Origin: Chitinophagaceae bacterium UBA7600
Lineage (GTDB): Bacteria; Bacteroidota; Bacteroidia; Chitinophagales; Chitinophagaceae
DNA: 12,943 bases
NCBI GenBank assembly: GCA_002478885.1
Contig: DLKC01000008.1
Span: 1 to 12,943 of the forward strand
Direction of reading: 5' to 3'
Part shown: positions 6,633-12,943 of the stretch, in pieces
How positions within the stretch are numbered: position 1 is the first letter of the stretch
Layout of the letters: every line of letters begins with the position of its first letter
Translations under genes and position numbers: made by a program
Notes under the pieces: generated by a model
Told to the model about the DNA's origin: nothing
Databases searched by the model: none
What the model saw: the letters and a program-made list of their open reading frames with translations, nothing else

Positions 6633-6932
6633 TTAATTATCGGGTGGCAGCAGGGACTGTATTTGTTTTTTTGCCTTGCCTGTAAGTGCCAATAATTGTT
6701 TATCATCGTAATAACCCAGGGCTGTATCGCGGTCTCTTTCTATAGGTTCATAAAAGTTTAAATCCCCTGCAAGTTCCTGCAGAAAATAAAGCGCATCATT
6801 TTGGAGCGCTGGTGCGTCCCATATCATATTCTGCAATAGGCCAATTGTTTTGGAACGTTCCAATGCATAGGTGCGCTCTATCTTATTCAATAGAACTATT
6901 ACTTCCTTTAATTCTGCAAGATTATCATTCAT
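6633..6932 (-). CDS. Unrecognised 99-residue protein
   Basis: I do not recognise this protein. It is soluble and largely helical, without signal peptide or membrane segment. A leucine-rich N-terminal helix (LAELKEVIVLLNKIERTYAL) is followed by a helix containing GLLQNMIWDAP, an acidic connector (DLNFYEPIERDRDTALGYYDD), and a basic C-terminal helix (LTGKAKKQIQSLL). Small proteins of this shape include toxin-immunity proteins and regulators, but nothing here allows a choice. No partner toxin gene lies beside it: the upstream neighbour is the archaemetzincin and the downstream one a VOC gene. The start at ATG 6932 is supported by an upstream interrupted palindrome overlapping a -7-like box, which suggests its own regulated promoter. 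Confidence 0.7.
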   Translation of the reverse strand: MNDNLAELKEVIVLLNKIERTYALERSKTIGLLQNMIWDAPALQNDALYFLQELAGDLNFYEPIERDRDTALGYYDDKQLLALTGKAKKQIQSLLPPDN

Positions 6933-6959
6933 TTTTCTCAGGTGATTTCAGCGAAAAAC

Positions 6960-6987
6960 TAAAGTTAATCATAAGAAATGTTTCTTA
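6960..6987 (-). promoter_or_regulatory. Candidate promoter with operator-like palindrome
   Basis: On the minus strand TAACTTTA (6967 down to 6960) matches the Bacteroidota TAnnTTTG box at all fixed positions but the last, 27 bases upstream of the ATG at 6932. Immediately upstream lies TAAGAAA (6972-6978), two bases, then TTTCTTA (6981-6987), a perfect 7-base inverted repeat. It covers the space just upstream of the -7 box, where a repressor or activator could act. Its function is inferred from position only. No good -33 TTG is present. Confidence 0.35.
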
Positions 6988-7043
6988 ATGGTTGCTGTGC
7001 CTCATCCTCATTTCGGCAAATTCTTGTCGCTTGTTGGCGCGCC

Positions 7044-7643
7044 TTACTCGAATTTCCAGCCTCTATTGCTCAGGAAAGATTTACACGAATCGCAAAAGTC
7101 TTTTTCTTCATTCAGTGGATTTCCCCCTTCTGCGTCCCGCATAAAACATGTCGTGTTTGTGCAGTGTGGTAATCCTTGTGTGTGTCCCAGTTCATGAATA
7201 GCTACTTTATAAAACTGTTCGGGTAAATTGTTTTTGGATAACCGGTATGTCGATACAATACAGGCTTGCCCCGGGCAATAACCTAAACCCATAATTCCCC
7301 AGTCCGGTATTTTCCCTTTCGTAGTGCTGATGTCTTTGTTGGTCAATCCAATGATAATGGTATCAGCACTTCCGGATTGACTTAGAAAGTGAATCAATGT
7401 ATCTGCACGGTAGCGGTTTCTTAAAGAATAGAATGATTGTGTTGGTAATTCAATGGGCTCTTTTAAAATGGTCGCTGCATGCAATTGTTTGATTTGTTTG
7501 TAAACATTTTCTGCCAGTGATGAACTAAAGTCAGCAAAAGGTTGTACTACAATTACCCGCTTTGAATGTGTTTGGCCTTTTTGGCATGACAGGAATACTA
7601 AAGGAAGAAAAGAAAAAATGAATATGATAGGCTGAATTTTCAT
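7044..7643 (-). CDS. Archaemetzincin-type zinc metallopeptidase, lipoprotein
   Basis: This 199-residue protein carries the full archaemetzincin zinc signature. HELGHTQGLPHC (150-161) gives the three zinc histidines and catalytic Glu151. C166-F-M168 supplies the Met-turn, and a CDSC pair at 184-187 completes the second, cysteine-based zinc site. Spacing between blocks agrees with the family pattern HExxHxxGxxHC-x4-CxM followed by CxxC. Archaemetzincins are aminopeptidase-like metzincins known from archaea, some bacteria and animals. The N terminus (MKIQPIIFIFSFLPLVFLSC) is a lipoprotein signal with the lipid-modified cysteine at residue 20, so this version should sit on an envelope membrane. 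The substrate is unknown. Spacers of over 100 bases separate it from both neighbours. Confidence 0.92.
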   Translation of the reverse strand: MKIQPIIFIFSFLPLVFLSCQKGQTHSKRVIVVQPFADFSSSLAENVYKQIKQLHAATILKEPIELPTQSFYSLRNRYRADTLIHFLSQSGSADTIIIGLTNKDISTTKGKIPDWGIMGLGYCPGQACIVSTYRLSKNNLPEQFYKVAIHELGHTQGLPHCTNTTCFMRDAEGGNPLNEEKDFCDSCKSFLSNRGWKFE

Positions 7644-7820
7644 ATCTCTAAGAACAGGTCAGTTAAGTCTCCAACCATGTTAAGGATCCGGCAAATGGAG
7701 GCTAAAGTATTTTGCCATCCGCTCCTGGGCAGCTGATTGTTTAAAAACGGAAGATACATTTTATTGCCGGCGAGTTGCTTCGGCCTTCCAACTATTTAAA
7801 ATTAACCGATTCATATGTTA

Positions 7821-8186
7821 TTATTCGCAATCACAATTAACCGTTCCTTTTTTGAAGTATGATATTGGCCGGTTAAAAAATGGATAGGCCGGTACATAAA
7901 TGATACAGGTACTATCACCAACACTTAAGCCCTTTTCTTGTGACATAACTCCGCTATAGGTTTTGTCTCCGACTGGAAATCGGAATTTAAAGTCAGCTGC
8001 AGTTCGTCCACCGGGAATTGAGTAGTATATGTATGCAAATGTACAAACTCCATATTTTTTTAATAGTATGTCAGCGATAAACGAATTGATGACAACGAAT
8101 AATATGGAAAGCACTAGTAGTACACTGACCAACGTGCTGGTAAAAGAGCCTGGACTTTTTGGTTTCTGTCGTTTATGCTTGTTCAA
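7821..8186 (-). CDS. Small single-pass membrane protein, function unknown
   Basis: This 121-residue protein has a very basic N terminus (MNKHKRQKPK), one membrane segment at about 17-39, and then a domain of about 80 residues probably facing the periplasm. The C-terminal half contains GLSVGDSTCIIYVPAYPFFN (86-105). It resembles the short beta-rich domain of DUF3592-like proteins, in which a Gly-Asp pair precedes a strand and a Y-x-P-x-x-P segment. That resemblance is suggestive only. Cysteines at 48, 94, 118 and 120 could form disulphides outside the cytoplasm. The function is unknown and there is no clear link to its neighbours. Confidence 0.75.
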   Translation of the reverse strand: MNKHKRQKPKSPGSFTSTLVSVLLVLSILFVVINSFIADILLKKYGVCTFAYIYYSIPGGRTAADFKFRFPVGDKTYSGVMSQEKGLSVGDSTCIIYVPAYPFFNRPISYFKKGTVNCDCE

Positions 8187-8364
8187 TTTGTGTAGGTTAT
8201 TTTGCCACCAGTATTAGAATCCGGGGACATGAATCTATAACACTTCAGCCAACCCGCATCCCTGGCTACTAATGTTTGCAAAGTTGAGAAATGTTGACCA
8301 GCGGATAAGCCCAAACGCTTTTGGTATCGTCCTGCAGCCTTGAACAGCGATAACAGCCTTTTGT

Positions 8365-8874
8365 TTACCGTACTTTAAATGACTCCAGGATCGCAGATCC
8401 GGTCTGGTTGTATTTATTAAAAGTGTCAAGCTTACTTGTAAACGTAACAAGGTATGCGGTCTCTCTTTTGATATAGCACAATGATTTTATATGAAGCTCA
8501 TTGCCATTCATCGTCATGGTGTATTCCACAAAATATCGATCACCATCGGCTTTTTTTTCAATTCGTGACGACAATAATTTCCCGTTCGCAGCCATCTTCG
8601 AAATTTGCTGCTCTGTAATTGTTTTGTAAGCAGCTAAGTCAATATGCCGCCCCGCCAGGTTTTGAGTAAGGATATTGATGTTTTCTGAAAATTCATCTTT
8701 TGCATTCTCTAAAGGCGAATAAAGAAATGTCGCTGCTGCTATTTGTCCGGATGTGTCCAGTGTCCACCCAGACGGGTAGGTAATGGAATAGTCCGTGTGC
8801 GAATAGGTCATATCAGCCTGGGCACGCATGGTTATTGAAAGCGTGCAGAAAATAAAAGTAAGTACCTGTTTCAT
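8365..8874 (-). CDS. Secreted PsbP/DcrB-like protein
   Basis: This 169-residue protein has an N-terminal signal peptide (MKQVLTFIFCTLSITMRAQA), likely cleaved near residue 20. The mature part opens with YSHTDYSITYPSGWTLD, where the aromatic Y-P-x-x-W motif is typical of the PsbP/Mog1/DcrB-like fold. It ends with a strand pattern, YLVTFTSKLDTFNKYNQTGS, in which a helix then leads to the last strand (ILESFKVR). This ending is shared by many Bacteroidota and proteobacterial DcrB-like proteins. These are periplasmic or lipid-anchored binding or scaffold proteins of mostly unknown role. The start is ATG 8874. Upstream lies the longest gene-free stretch in the window. Confidence 0.8.
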   Translation of the reverse strand: MKQVLTFIFCTLSITMRAQADMTYSHTDYSITYPSGWTLDTSGQIAAATFLYSPLENAKDEFSENINILTQNLAGRHIDLAAYKTITEQQISKMAANGKLLSSRIEKKADGDRYFVEYTMTMNGNELHIKSLCYIKRETAYLVTFTSKLDTFNKYNQTGSAILESFKVR

Positions 8875-9398
8875 GTTTTGTAAATGGTAAAAGTTTTATC
8901 GGGAATGAAGCGTAGCAGGAAGTATTCTTGCTGCAAAGCGTGTAAATGGGCTGCTGGTTGTATCACTTTTGTAACTCGTTTTGCAATGTATATCAGCGTT
9001 GATTTGGGCAGTTAGAGTCAATCTGGCTTTTCTTGTCATTGTTTTTTTGCTTTAAATGAAATTATTCAAAAATGGGCAGGTTCAGGTCCGGTATTACTGA
9101 AAGGTAGTAATTAGCATGCTGTCTAGCCACTACCGGATTGATTTTTATCTACAATGGAAAACAGGTTTAATTGGCAGGAGTGCGGGGGGCATTTTTATGA
9201 CTGAAGTTTTCACTACGTATGTCACATTAGCCGCCGGTGAAATATAAGTTGCTTTTTTTTGAGGCCTCTGGGCGATTGGTAAAATAGCTGGCAGTTTAGT
9301 GAGTCAGTCACGGGTTACCGGCAGTTGTATTTCATGGCTTCACCTGTTTCTGTGCCCGTTTCAAATTGCTGCTGGTCAATAACTATGAAATCATTTGT
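8875..9398. other. Gene-free spacer of 524 bases
   Basis: I see no convincing gene here. The longest minus-strand ATG frame I read (8896-9039, 47 residues) matches nothing I recognise and has a poor composition. Visible items are the 8-base palindrome GAGGCCTC after a T-run (9253-9268), a short G-run near 9184, and the dispersed repeat copy at 9312-9388. The stretch may hold the promoter of the PsbP-like gene and could hide a small RNA, but no structure I can defend is visible. Confidence 0.5.
9312..9388 (+). repeat. Dispersed intergenic repeat, shorter copy
   Basis: GGGTTACCGGCAGTTGTATT (9312-9331) is identical to 10950-10969. The next 17 bases differ at only three positions, giving 34 of 37 identical up to 9348. 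A weaker CGTTTCAAATTGCTG tail follows. The block TTGCTGCTGGTCAATAACTATGA (9366-9388, split here as TTGCTGCTGG and TCAATAACTATGA) resembles 11102-11120, which ends the longer copy. This copy therefore looks like the longer one with about 100 bases of the middle missing. It ends just before the stop codon of the membrane protein gene. Confidence 0.55.
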
Positions 9399-9956
9399 TT
9401 AAAAAAAGAGGTAAAAGAGTAAAACTGCAACAGCGCAAAAAATATGAATGATGCTCATCACAAGTATGCTGGCAAGCGCATGATTGATTTTATTATCAGC
9501 AACTTCTTTTGGAAATAAGCCGGGAAATGAAGGCTTTGATTCTATCCATTTATTAATATCAAGCAACCCCTCAATATAGCCAAATATGAACGTAAGTGAT
9601 AGCAGCGTGCCTACCCTGTCCATCGAACGGGAAATGGCAAAAGTGATAAATATCAGTAACCAGACACGAAACAACGTCCGGATAAAAACTTTAATGATGT
9701 CGATAGTGGTGGAATTGAAAAGTAGCCTGATAACCAGGTAGCCAACGATAGTGGAAGAGAAAATTACGTGAATATCTAGCAGTACATCTTTAAGGACCGG
9801 ATTTTTGTAAAACAGCAATGTCCACGTTAGTAGTGCAGCCAAATAGGCTGAAATGGCAAAAAAAAGTTGCTTTCTGTTCACAATGATATCGATGAAATTT
9901 TTACAGTTCCTGCCAACGGTCAGCAATTGCGATGACAGAGAATTACCCCCGTCCAT
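9399..9956 (-). CDS. Five-helix integral membrane protein, function unknown
   Basis: This 185-residue very hydrophobic protein has about five membrane segments near residues 30-50, 58-80, 86-106, 112-130 and 160-185. I recognise no family. Between the fourth and fifth helices lies a hydrophilic loop (NKWIESKPSFPGLFPKEVAD). Charged residues inside or beside helices (for example SRSMDR between helices 3 and 4) are few, and no transport, enzymatic or signalling motif is apparent. The start at ATG 9956 gives an N-terminal soluble stretch of about 28 residues. A later GTG near residue 27 would remove that stretch and is a possible alternative. The gene is transcribed away from the GNAT gene at 10127, across a 170-base divergent spacer. 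Confidence 0.75.
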   Translation of the reverse strand: MDGGNSLSSQLLTVGRNCKNFIDIIVNRKQLFFAISAYLAALLTWTLLFYKNPVLKDVLLDIHVIFSSTIVGYLVIRLLFNSTTIDIIKVFIRTLFRVWLLIFITFAISRSMDRVGTLLSLTFIFGYIEGLLDINKWIESKPSFPGLFPKEVADNKINHALASILVMSIIHIFCAVAVLLFYLFF

Positions 9957-10113
9957 CTCGCCCCGGGCCGCGTATTGTTTACAACCTGAAGATACGCTTT
10001 GTTGAATGGAGTGTTAGGTCGCTTTTCCATAAAGCCAGCTAAAAAGGGTCGCGCATTGATCTGGCGTCAGGGCACTATATTAGCGGCAATATTACATTTA
10101 TAGCGGCGTTTTG

Positions 10114-10121
10114 TAAGTTTG
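10114..10121 (+). promoter_or_regulatory. Candidate -7 box for the GNAT gene
   Basis: TAAGTTTG is a full match to the Bacteroidota TAnnTTTG element and ends five bases before the TTG start codon at 10127. If used, transcription would begin at or next to the start codon, giving a leaderless message. No convincing -33 TTG lies at the expected distance, so chance cannot be excluded. Confidence 0.3.
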
Positions 10122-10126
10122 CAATA

Positions 10127-10807
10127 TTGGAACATTTATTACATAATCCTGTCTTTAATGCTTTGGCTTCCGGCGATGCCTTGTTTGCTTTTGGAAACAG
10201 CGAAGTAAAGTTTTTCGATGAGGAAGTTTCTCCATTTGCAGGAATTGAAGACAATACAAAAGATGGGTTCACTAAGTTAGCCGGGCTCCTGCCACCCGGC
10301 AGGAAAATGCTCTATGCAAATCCTGCTAAAATTCCCATACCGGCCGGTTGGAAAATTTTGGCTGATATTGCCGGGCTACAGTTTATTTTGGAAGATTATA
10401 AGAAGCAAGGCAATCAACCCGCACAACCAGTTGCACTGAAGAAAGAAAATGTCGATGAAATGGTCAGGCTAACAATGCTAACTAAACCGGGACCATTTAA
10501 TAAGCGTACAATTGAGTTCGGAAATTATTTTGGATTTTTTGAAGATGGCCAGCTGGTAGCAATGACAGGCCAGCGGTTGCACGTTGCAAACTTTACAGAG
10601 ATCAGTGCTGTTTGCACGCATCCTGGTTATTTGGGAAGAGGATTTGCAGGGGCACTGTTGCATCACCAGGTTAGCCTGATACTTAACATGGGACAAATAC
10701 CATTCTTGCATGTGCGGTCCGATAATGAACGGGCCATTGAATTGTATAAAAGAATTGGATTTAAAGTATCAAGACCAATGAACTTCTACTTTTTACAAAA
10801 AGCATAA
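10127..10807 (+). CDS. GNAT family N-acetyltransferase (FR47-like C-terminal domain)
   Basis: This 226-residue protein has an N-terminal domain of about 100 residues and a C-terminal acetyltransferase domain. The acetyl-CoA loop is HPGYLGRGFAGALL (165-178). It is followed by FLHVRSDNERAIELYKRIGF (193-212), the usual last part of GNAT enzymes of the FR47-like branch. The N-terminal HNPVFNALASGDALFAFGNS and the VSPFAGIED segment are typical of a Bacteroidota subgroup, which shows the coding region begins close to 10127. No ATG is in frame before residue 61, so the start is taken as TTG; an in-frame stop at 10040 limits any extension. The acceptor substrate is unknown. It is the first plus-strand gene after a long minus-strand run. 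Confidence 0.88.
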   Translation: MEHLLHNPVFNALASGDALFAFGNSEVKFFDEEVSPFAGIEDNTKDGFTKLAGLLPPGRKMLYANPAKIPIPAGWKILADIAGLQFILEDYKKQGNQPAQPVALKKENVDEMVRLTMLTKPGPFNKRTIEFGNYFGFFEDGQLVAMTGQRLHVANFTEISAVCTHPGYLGRGFAGALLHHQVSLILNMGQIPFLHVRSDNERAIELYKRIGFKVSRPMNFYFLQKA

Positions 10808-11200
10808 GCCACTAAAAAATCAAATCCAAATATTGTCTTTAACGTTCAGGCATTAGAGATGGTAATAAATTATTATCCCCTCCATTCTGTACCGCTGGCA
10901 ACAGGTGAGAGATTCACTGCTGGCAATCAGTTTCACACATTTATTTTTTGGGTTACCGGCAGTTGTATTCCATGGCATCAGCTGTTGCCACGCTCGGTTC
11001 AAATGCTGTTTTTCAAATGATCAAAAAGGATTCAGTGTAAACGCAATCCGGGATATTTTCCCGGTGAAAAAGCACTCATGGACAAACGTCGTGTCAATGC
11101 TTTGCTGCTGGCAATTATGAGCGGTAGCCATTCGTACCTTTTTTATCCGGCCAATACATAATGTATCTATTTTAGTGACAATATCTTCAAAATAACTCCT
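10808..11200. other. Spacer of 393 bases carrying the longer repeat copy
   Basis: There is no convincing gene. Besides the repeat, it holds three copies of GCTGGCAA (10895, 10919 and 11108) and a small perfect hairpin, CCGGGA (11048-11053) and TCCCGG (11059-11064), with a 5-base loop. A 71-codon frame from a GTG at 10905 crosses the repeat, but its cysteine- and aromatic-rich composition and the repeat itself argue against a real protein. Confidence 0.5.
10950..11120 (+). repeat. Dispersed intergenic repeat, longer copy
   Basis: The left part (10950-10986) matches 9312-9348 at 34 of 37 bases, and the right edge (11102-11120, TTGCTGCTGGCAATTATGA) resembles 9366-9388. Between them lie about 100 bases absent from the other copy, including the CCGGGA/TCCCGG hairpin at 11048-11064. 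The element carries no gene I can support. It could be a non-autonomous mobile element, a structured transcript end or a remnant of an older duplication. No flanking target duplications were identified. Confidence 0.5.
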
Positions 11201-11704
11201 GTGAATCGAAAAAAATTTCTATTAAATAGTGCAACAGGTATGGCTGGTTTAATGATCAGTCCCCTGTCTTCTTCTTCTCAGGCCCAAACCCCGGAGCCTT
11301 ATAAAACGGAAATAGTAAAGGAATTTGTAATTGCCGGGCATGGAAACCTGGATAGAGTGAGGGAATTACTGGTAGAATACCCTAATCTCTTATATTGTCG
11401 TTACGATTGGGGTAATGGAGACTTTGAGGAAGCATTGGAAGGTGCCGGACATGTAGGGAACAGGGAAATAGCAAAATATCTTATTGAAAATGGAGCCAGG
11501 CCCAACATTTATGTGCTTACAATGCTTGGTGAGACTACTATTGTTAAATCAATACTGGAAAAATTCCCGGTTTTATTAAATGGAAAAGGGCCACATGGAT
11601 TTACATTGTTGCATCATGCAATGAAAGGCGGTGAAGCGTCAAAAGAATTATATGAATACTTTCAGGAAAAAGGGCTTACCGAAATGCAACTTAAGATTAA
11701 ATAA
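11201..11704 (+). CDS. Exported ankyrin-repeat protein
   Basis: This 167-residue protein starts at a GTG (11201). The N terminus MNRKKFLLNSATGMAGLMIS resembles a twin-arginine export signal, with Arg-Lys in place of Arg-Arg, and continues to SSSSQAQTP, a likely cleavage region. The mature part contains ankyrin-type helix pairs: AGHGNLDRVRELLVEYPNLL, then GAGHVGNREIAKYLIENGAR, then GETTIVKSILEKFPVLL, then GFTLLHHAMKGG. Ankyrin repeats bind other proteins; the partner is unknown. Closely similar exported ankyrin proteins with the E-I-V-K-E-F-V opening are common in Bacteroidota to my recollection. The gene has long spacers on both sides and is convergent with the CPBP gene. Confidence 0.87.
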   Translation: MNRKKFLLNSATGMAGLMISPLSSSSQAQTPEPYKTEIVKEFVIAGHGNLDRVRELLVEYPNLLYCRYDWGNGDFEEALEGAGHVGNREIAKYLIENGARPNIYVLTMLGETTIVKSILEKFPVLLNGKGPHGFTLLHHAMKGGEASKELYEYFQEKGLTEMQLKIK

Positions 11705-11798
11705 CGGCTGCTCGGTTTAACTGCCGCTAACGGCTGGGCTCCGCGAGGTATAGCTTAGCATCTTATCGCAACCCTGCGTTGCCTGCAGTGCAGTTTAT

Positions 11799-11820
11799 TA
11801 TTTATTTAAAAAAATAAATA
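11799..11820. terminator. A/T-only inverted repeat between convergent genes
   Basis: TATTTATTT (11799-11807) and AAATAAATA (11812-11820) are perfect 9-base inverted copies around four A. The position, about 95 bases after the ankyrin stop and 66 bases after the CPBP stop on the other strand, fits a shared transcription end. Because the stem has only A-T pairs it is weak and may be mere A/T-richness. Confidence 0.3.
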
Positions 11821-11886
11821 TTTGGTTGTAAGCTTCTTTTAATTAGGCAGCTGATATCTGTATGGCTTCATCGATTTTCATCGCGC

Positions 11887-12714
11887 CTAAAATTGCGCCT
11901 GACGGTAATTTGTTTTTCGTAATGTTAGTCGCATCCAAAGAATGATCAATGCCAGCAAAACAAGTTCTGCAATAATCGTCGCGGTTGCGCTTGCAACAAA
12001 ATTTTTTATCTGCAAGCCATTTTTATCTGCAATATGCCAGATACTGTAAGTGTTACCTGTTGTTCCTAATATCAGCTGTGCAAAATTACCCGCCGCATGA
12101 AAACCGGTTGGCATAGAAATGCCTTTTGAAAGGATCGCAAGCAGGCCAAAAGCTAAACCCCAGGTGCTGGTGGATATAAAACCGGCAATTCCCCATCCAA
12201 AGAATAAATGATAAAAGCCAAAGAGTAGGGATGTTATCACTAAGGAGGCTGTTTGGCCCAATTTGTTTTTTATGATCACCAGCGGGTAAGCTCTGAAAAT
12301 AACTTCCTCCATGAATGCCAGCATAATGATGATTGGCAGTACGTTCAGGAGTAAGAACAGGAAACTGATATTGCTATTTGGCTGGATACGTAGCCCGAGG
12401 GAATAGAGAAGGCACAATACATACAGGCTCATTATGCCGAGCCCCAAAATGAAACCAACCAGGAATTTTTTGAAGGTAGCAGGCTCAAATTTTAATCCTA
12501 TTCGGGAAAACGATTGCTTGTCAAATCTTATAAACAGGTAGGTTGTTACCAAAACCAAAATAGGTCCGATCGAACTCGAAACGAAGCCATCGAATTGTAC
12601 CGGAATGGTCGATACAATGTATAAGGAAAGTTTAAGAAGGACCGTGTTTACGATGCAAAATAAAATAGCCTTGCCAATGGCTACAAATGTTGAATTCCGG
12701 TTTATCTGTATCAT
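11887..12714 (-). CDS. CPBP family intramembrane metalloprotease (CAAX-protease-like)
   Basis: This 275-residue protein has about seven or eight hydrophobic segments, typical of the CPBP (Abi/CAAX protease self-immunity) family. The three conserved motifs are present: EEVIFR (136-141) with the catalytic glutamate pair, FGFYHLFF with His169, and GFHAAGNF with His206 and Asn210. Eukaryotic relatives cleave prenylated proteins. Bacterial members act in envelope proteolysis, bacteriocin self-protection or maturation, and most have no known substrate. No bacteriocin gene is seen beside it. The start is ATG 12714. The 229 bases upstream, to the window end, contain no clear gene or full promoter match, so its upstream context is unknown. 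Confidence 0.92.
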   Translation of the reverse strand: MIQINRNSTFVAIGKAILFCIVNTVLLKLSLYIVSTIPVQFDGFVSSSIGPILVLVTTYLFIRFDKQSFSRIGLKFEPATFKKFLVGFILGLGIMSLYVLCLLYSLGLRIQPNSNISFLFLLLNVLPIIIMLAFMEEVIFRAYPLVIIKNKLGQTASLVITSLLFGFYHLFFGWGIAGFISTSTWGLAFGLLAILSKGISMPTGFHAAGNFAQLILGTTGNTYSIWHIADKNGLQIKNFVASATATIIAELVLLALIILWMRLTLRKTNYRQAQF

Positions 12715-12943
12715 CTGAAAGTTCGGTTCAAATTACCCCAAACATTGGGTGCTTTACCAGGCGCTACTTATATTACCTCATCCACCCCGCACGCCAGCCC
12801 CTTATTTTTTATAAAGTTGAAGTTACATTTTCTTCCACGGAGTGCTCCATCGCCCTGCCAACTAAACCCGATTTGTTGCCGGTTACGCTTTCCTCCGGCC
12901 CGCATATTGTCAAGACTGTTATTGAACTAAACCTACGGTAGCC

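Noticed and set aside
8896..9039. 47-residue minus-strand frame before the PsbP-like gene
   Set aside because: Low-complexity Thr/Ser/Arg composition, no family resemblance and no ribosome-binding or promoter support.
10905..11120. 71-residue plus-strand frame from a GTG
   Set aside because: It runs across the repeat and its equivalent is broken in the copy at 9312; the Cys-rich, aromatic-rich composition is unlike the neighbours.
11702..11736. Direct repeat TAACGGCTG (11702-11710 and 11728-11736) after the ankyrin gene
   Set aside because: Considered as an attachment site or recombination duplication, but the repeat is only nine bases, no integrase or element boundary is near, and it may be chance.
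1002..11886. Integron cassette array with attC sites
   Set aside because: Gene content suggested it, and I looked in the spacers for paired GTTRRRY and RYYYAAC boxes. Isolated matches exist (GTTAGGT near 10014, GTTTAAC near 11714) but none pair into an attC-like imperfect palindrome, the spacers are not alike, and no integrase is present.
12687..12941. 84-residue plus-strand frame at the right edge
   Set aside because: It begins inside the CPBP gene on the opposite strand and its product looks like random translation; nothing supports coding.

Overview
The window looks like chromosomal DNA of a Bacteroidota bacterium, most likely a soil or freshwater member of the Chitinophagaceae type. The reasons are moderate GC with A/T-rich spacers, an almost complete lack of Shine-Dalgarno sequences, a few boxes matching the Bacteroidota -7 element TAnnTTTG, and protein families common in that group: a PhnB-like VOC protein, a PhzF isomerase, a secreted ankyrin protein with an N-R-K-K-F signal, and a lipoprotein metallopeptidase. 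The assignment to family level is inference. No rRNA, tRNA, CRISPR array, transposase, integrase, phage gene or replication origin is visible.

Layout. Positions 225-9956 hold thirteen well-supported genes, all on the minus strand. In coordinate order they are: a membrane-anchored HExxH peptidase-like protein; an exported alpha/beta hydrolase; two VOC proteins; a PhzF isomerase; a TPR-like helical protein; an NADPH:FMN reductase; a RimJ/RimL-type acetyltransferase; a third VOC protein; an unrecognised 99-residue protein; an archaemetzincin lipoprotein; a small membrane protein; and a secreted PsbP/DcrB-like protein. A 524-base empty stretch follows, and then a five-helix membrane protein. On the plus strand come a GNAT acetyltransferase (10127-10807) and an exported ankyrin protein (11201-11704). 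A CPBP (CAAX-like) membrane protease on the minus strand (11887-12714) closes the gene set. The last 229 bases (12715-12943) hold nothing I can support.

How the genes may work together. Most genes are separated by about 95-250 bases, so many are probably transcribed singly. The exception is the TPR-PhzF pair, 33 bases apart. The set is dominated by small stand-alone enzymes of detoxification, resistance or modification type (three VOC, two GNAT, one flavin reductase, one hydrolase, one PhzF) plus small envelope proteins. It resembles an accessory 'cassette-like' neighbourhood rather than one pathway, but no integron attC sites were found.

Non-coding structure. The clearest non-coding signal is a repeat present at 9312-9388 and 10950-11120, with a possible diverged, inverted third copy at 70-124. 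There are also several hairpins and palindromes near gene starts and ends. The most suggestive is a 16-base interrupted palindrome next to a -7-like box upstream of the unrecognised 99-residue gene.
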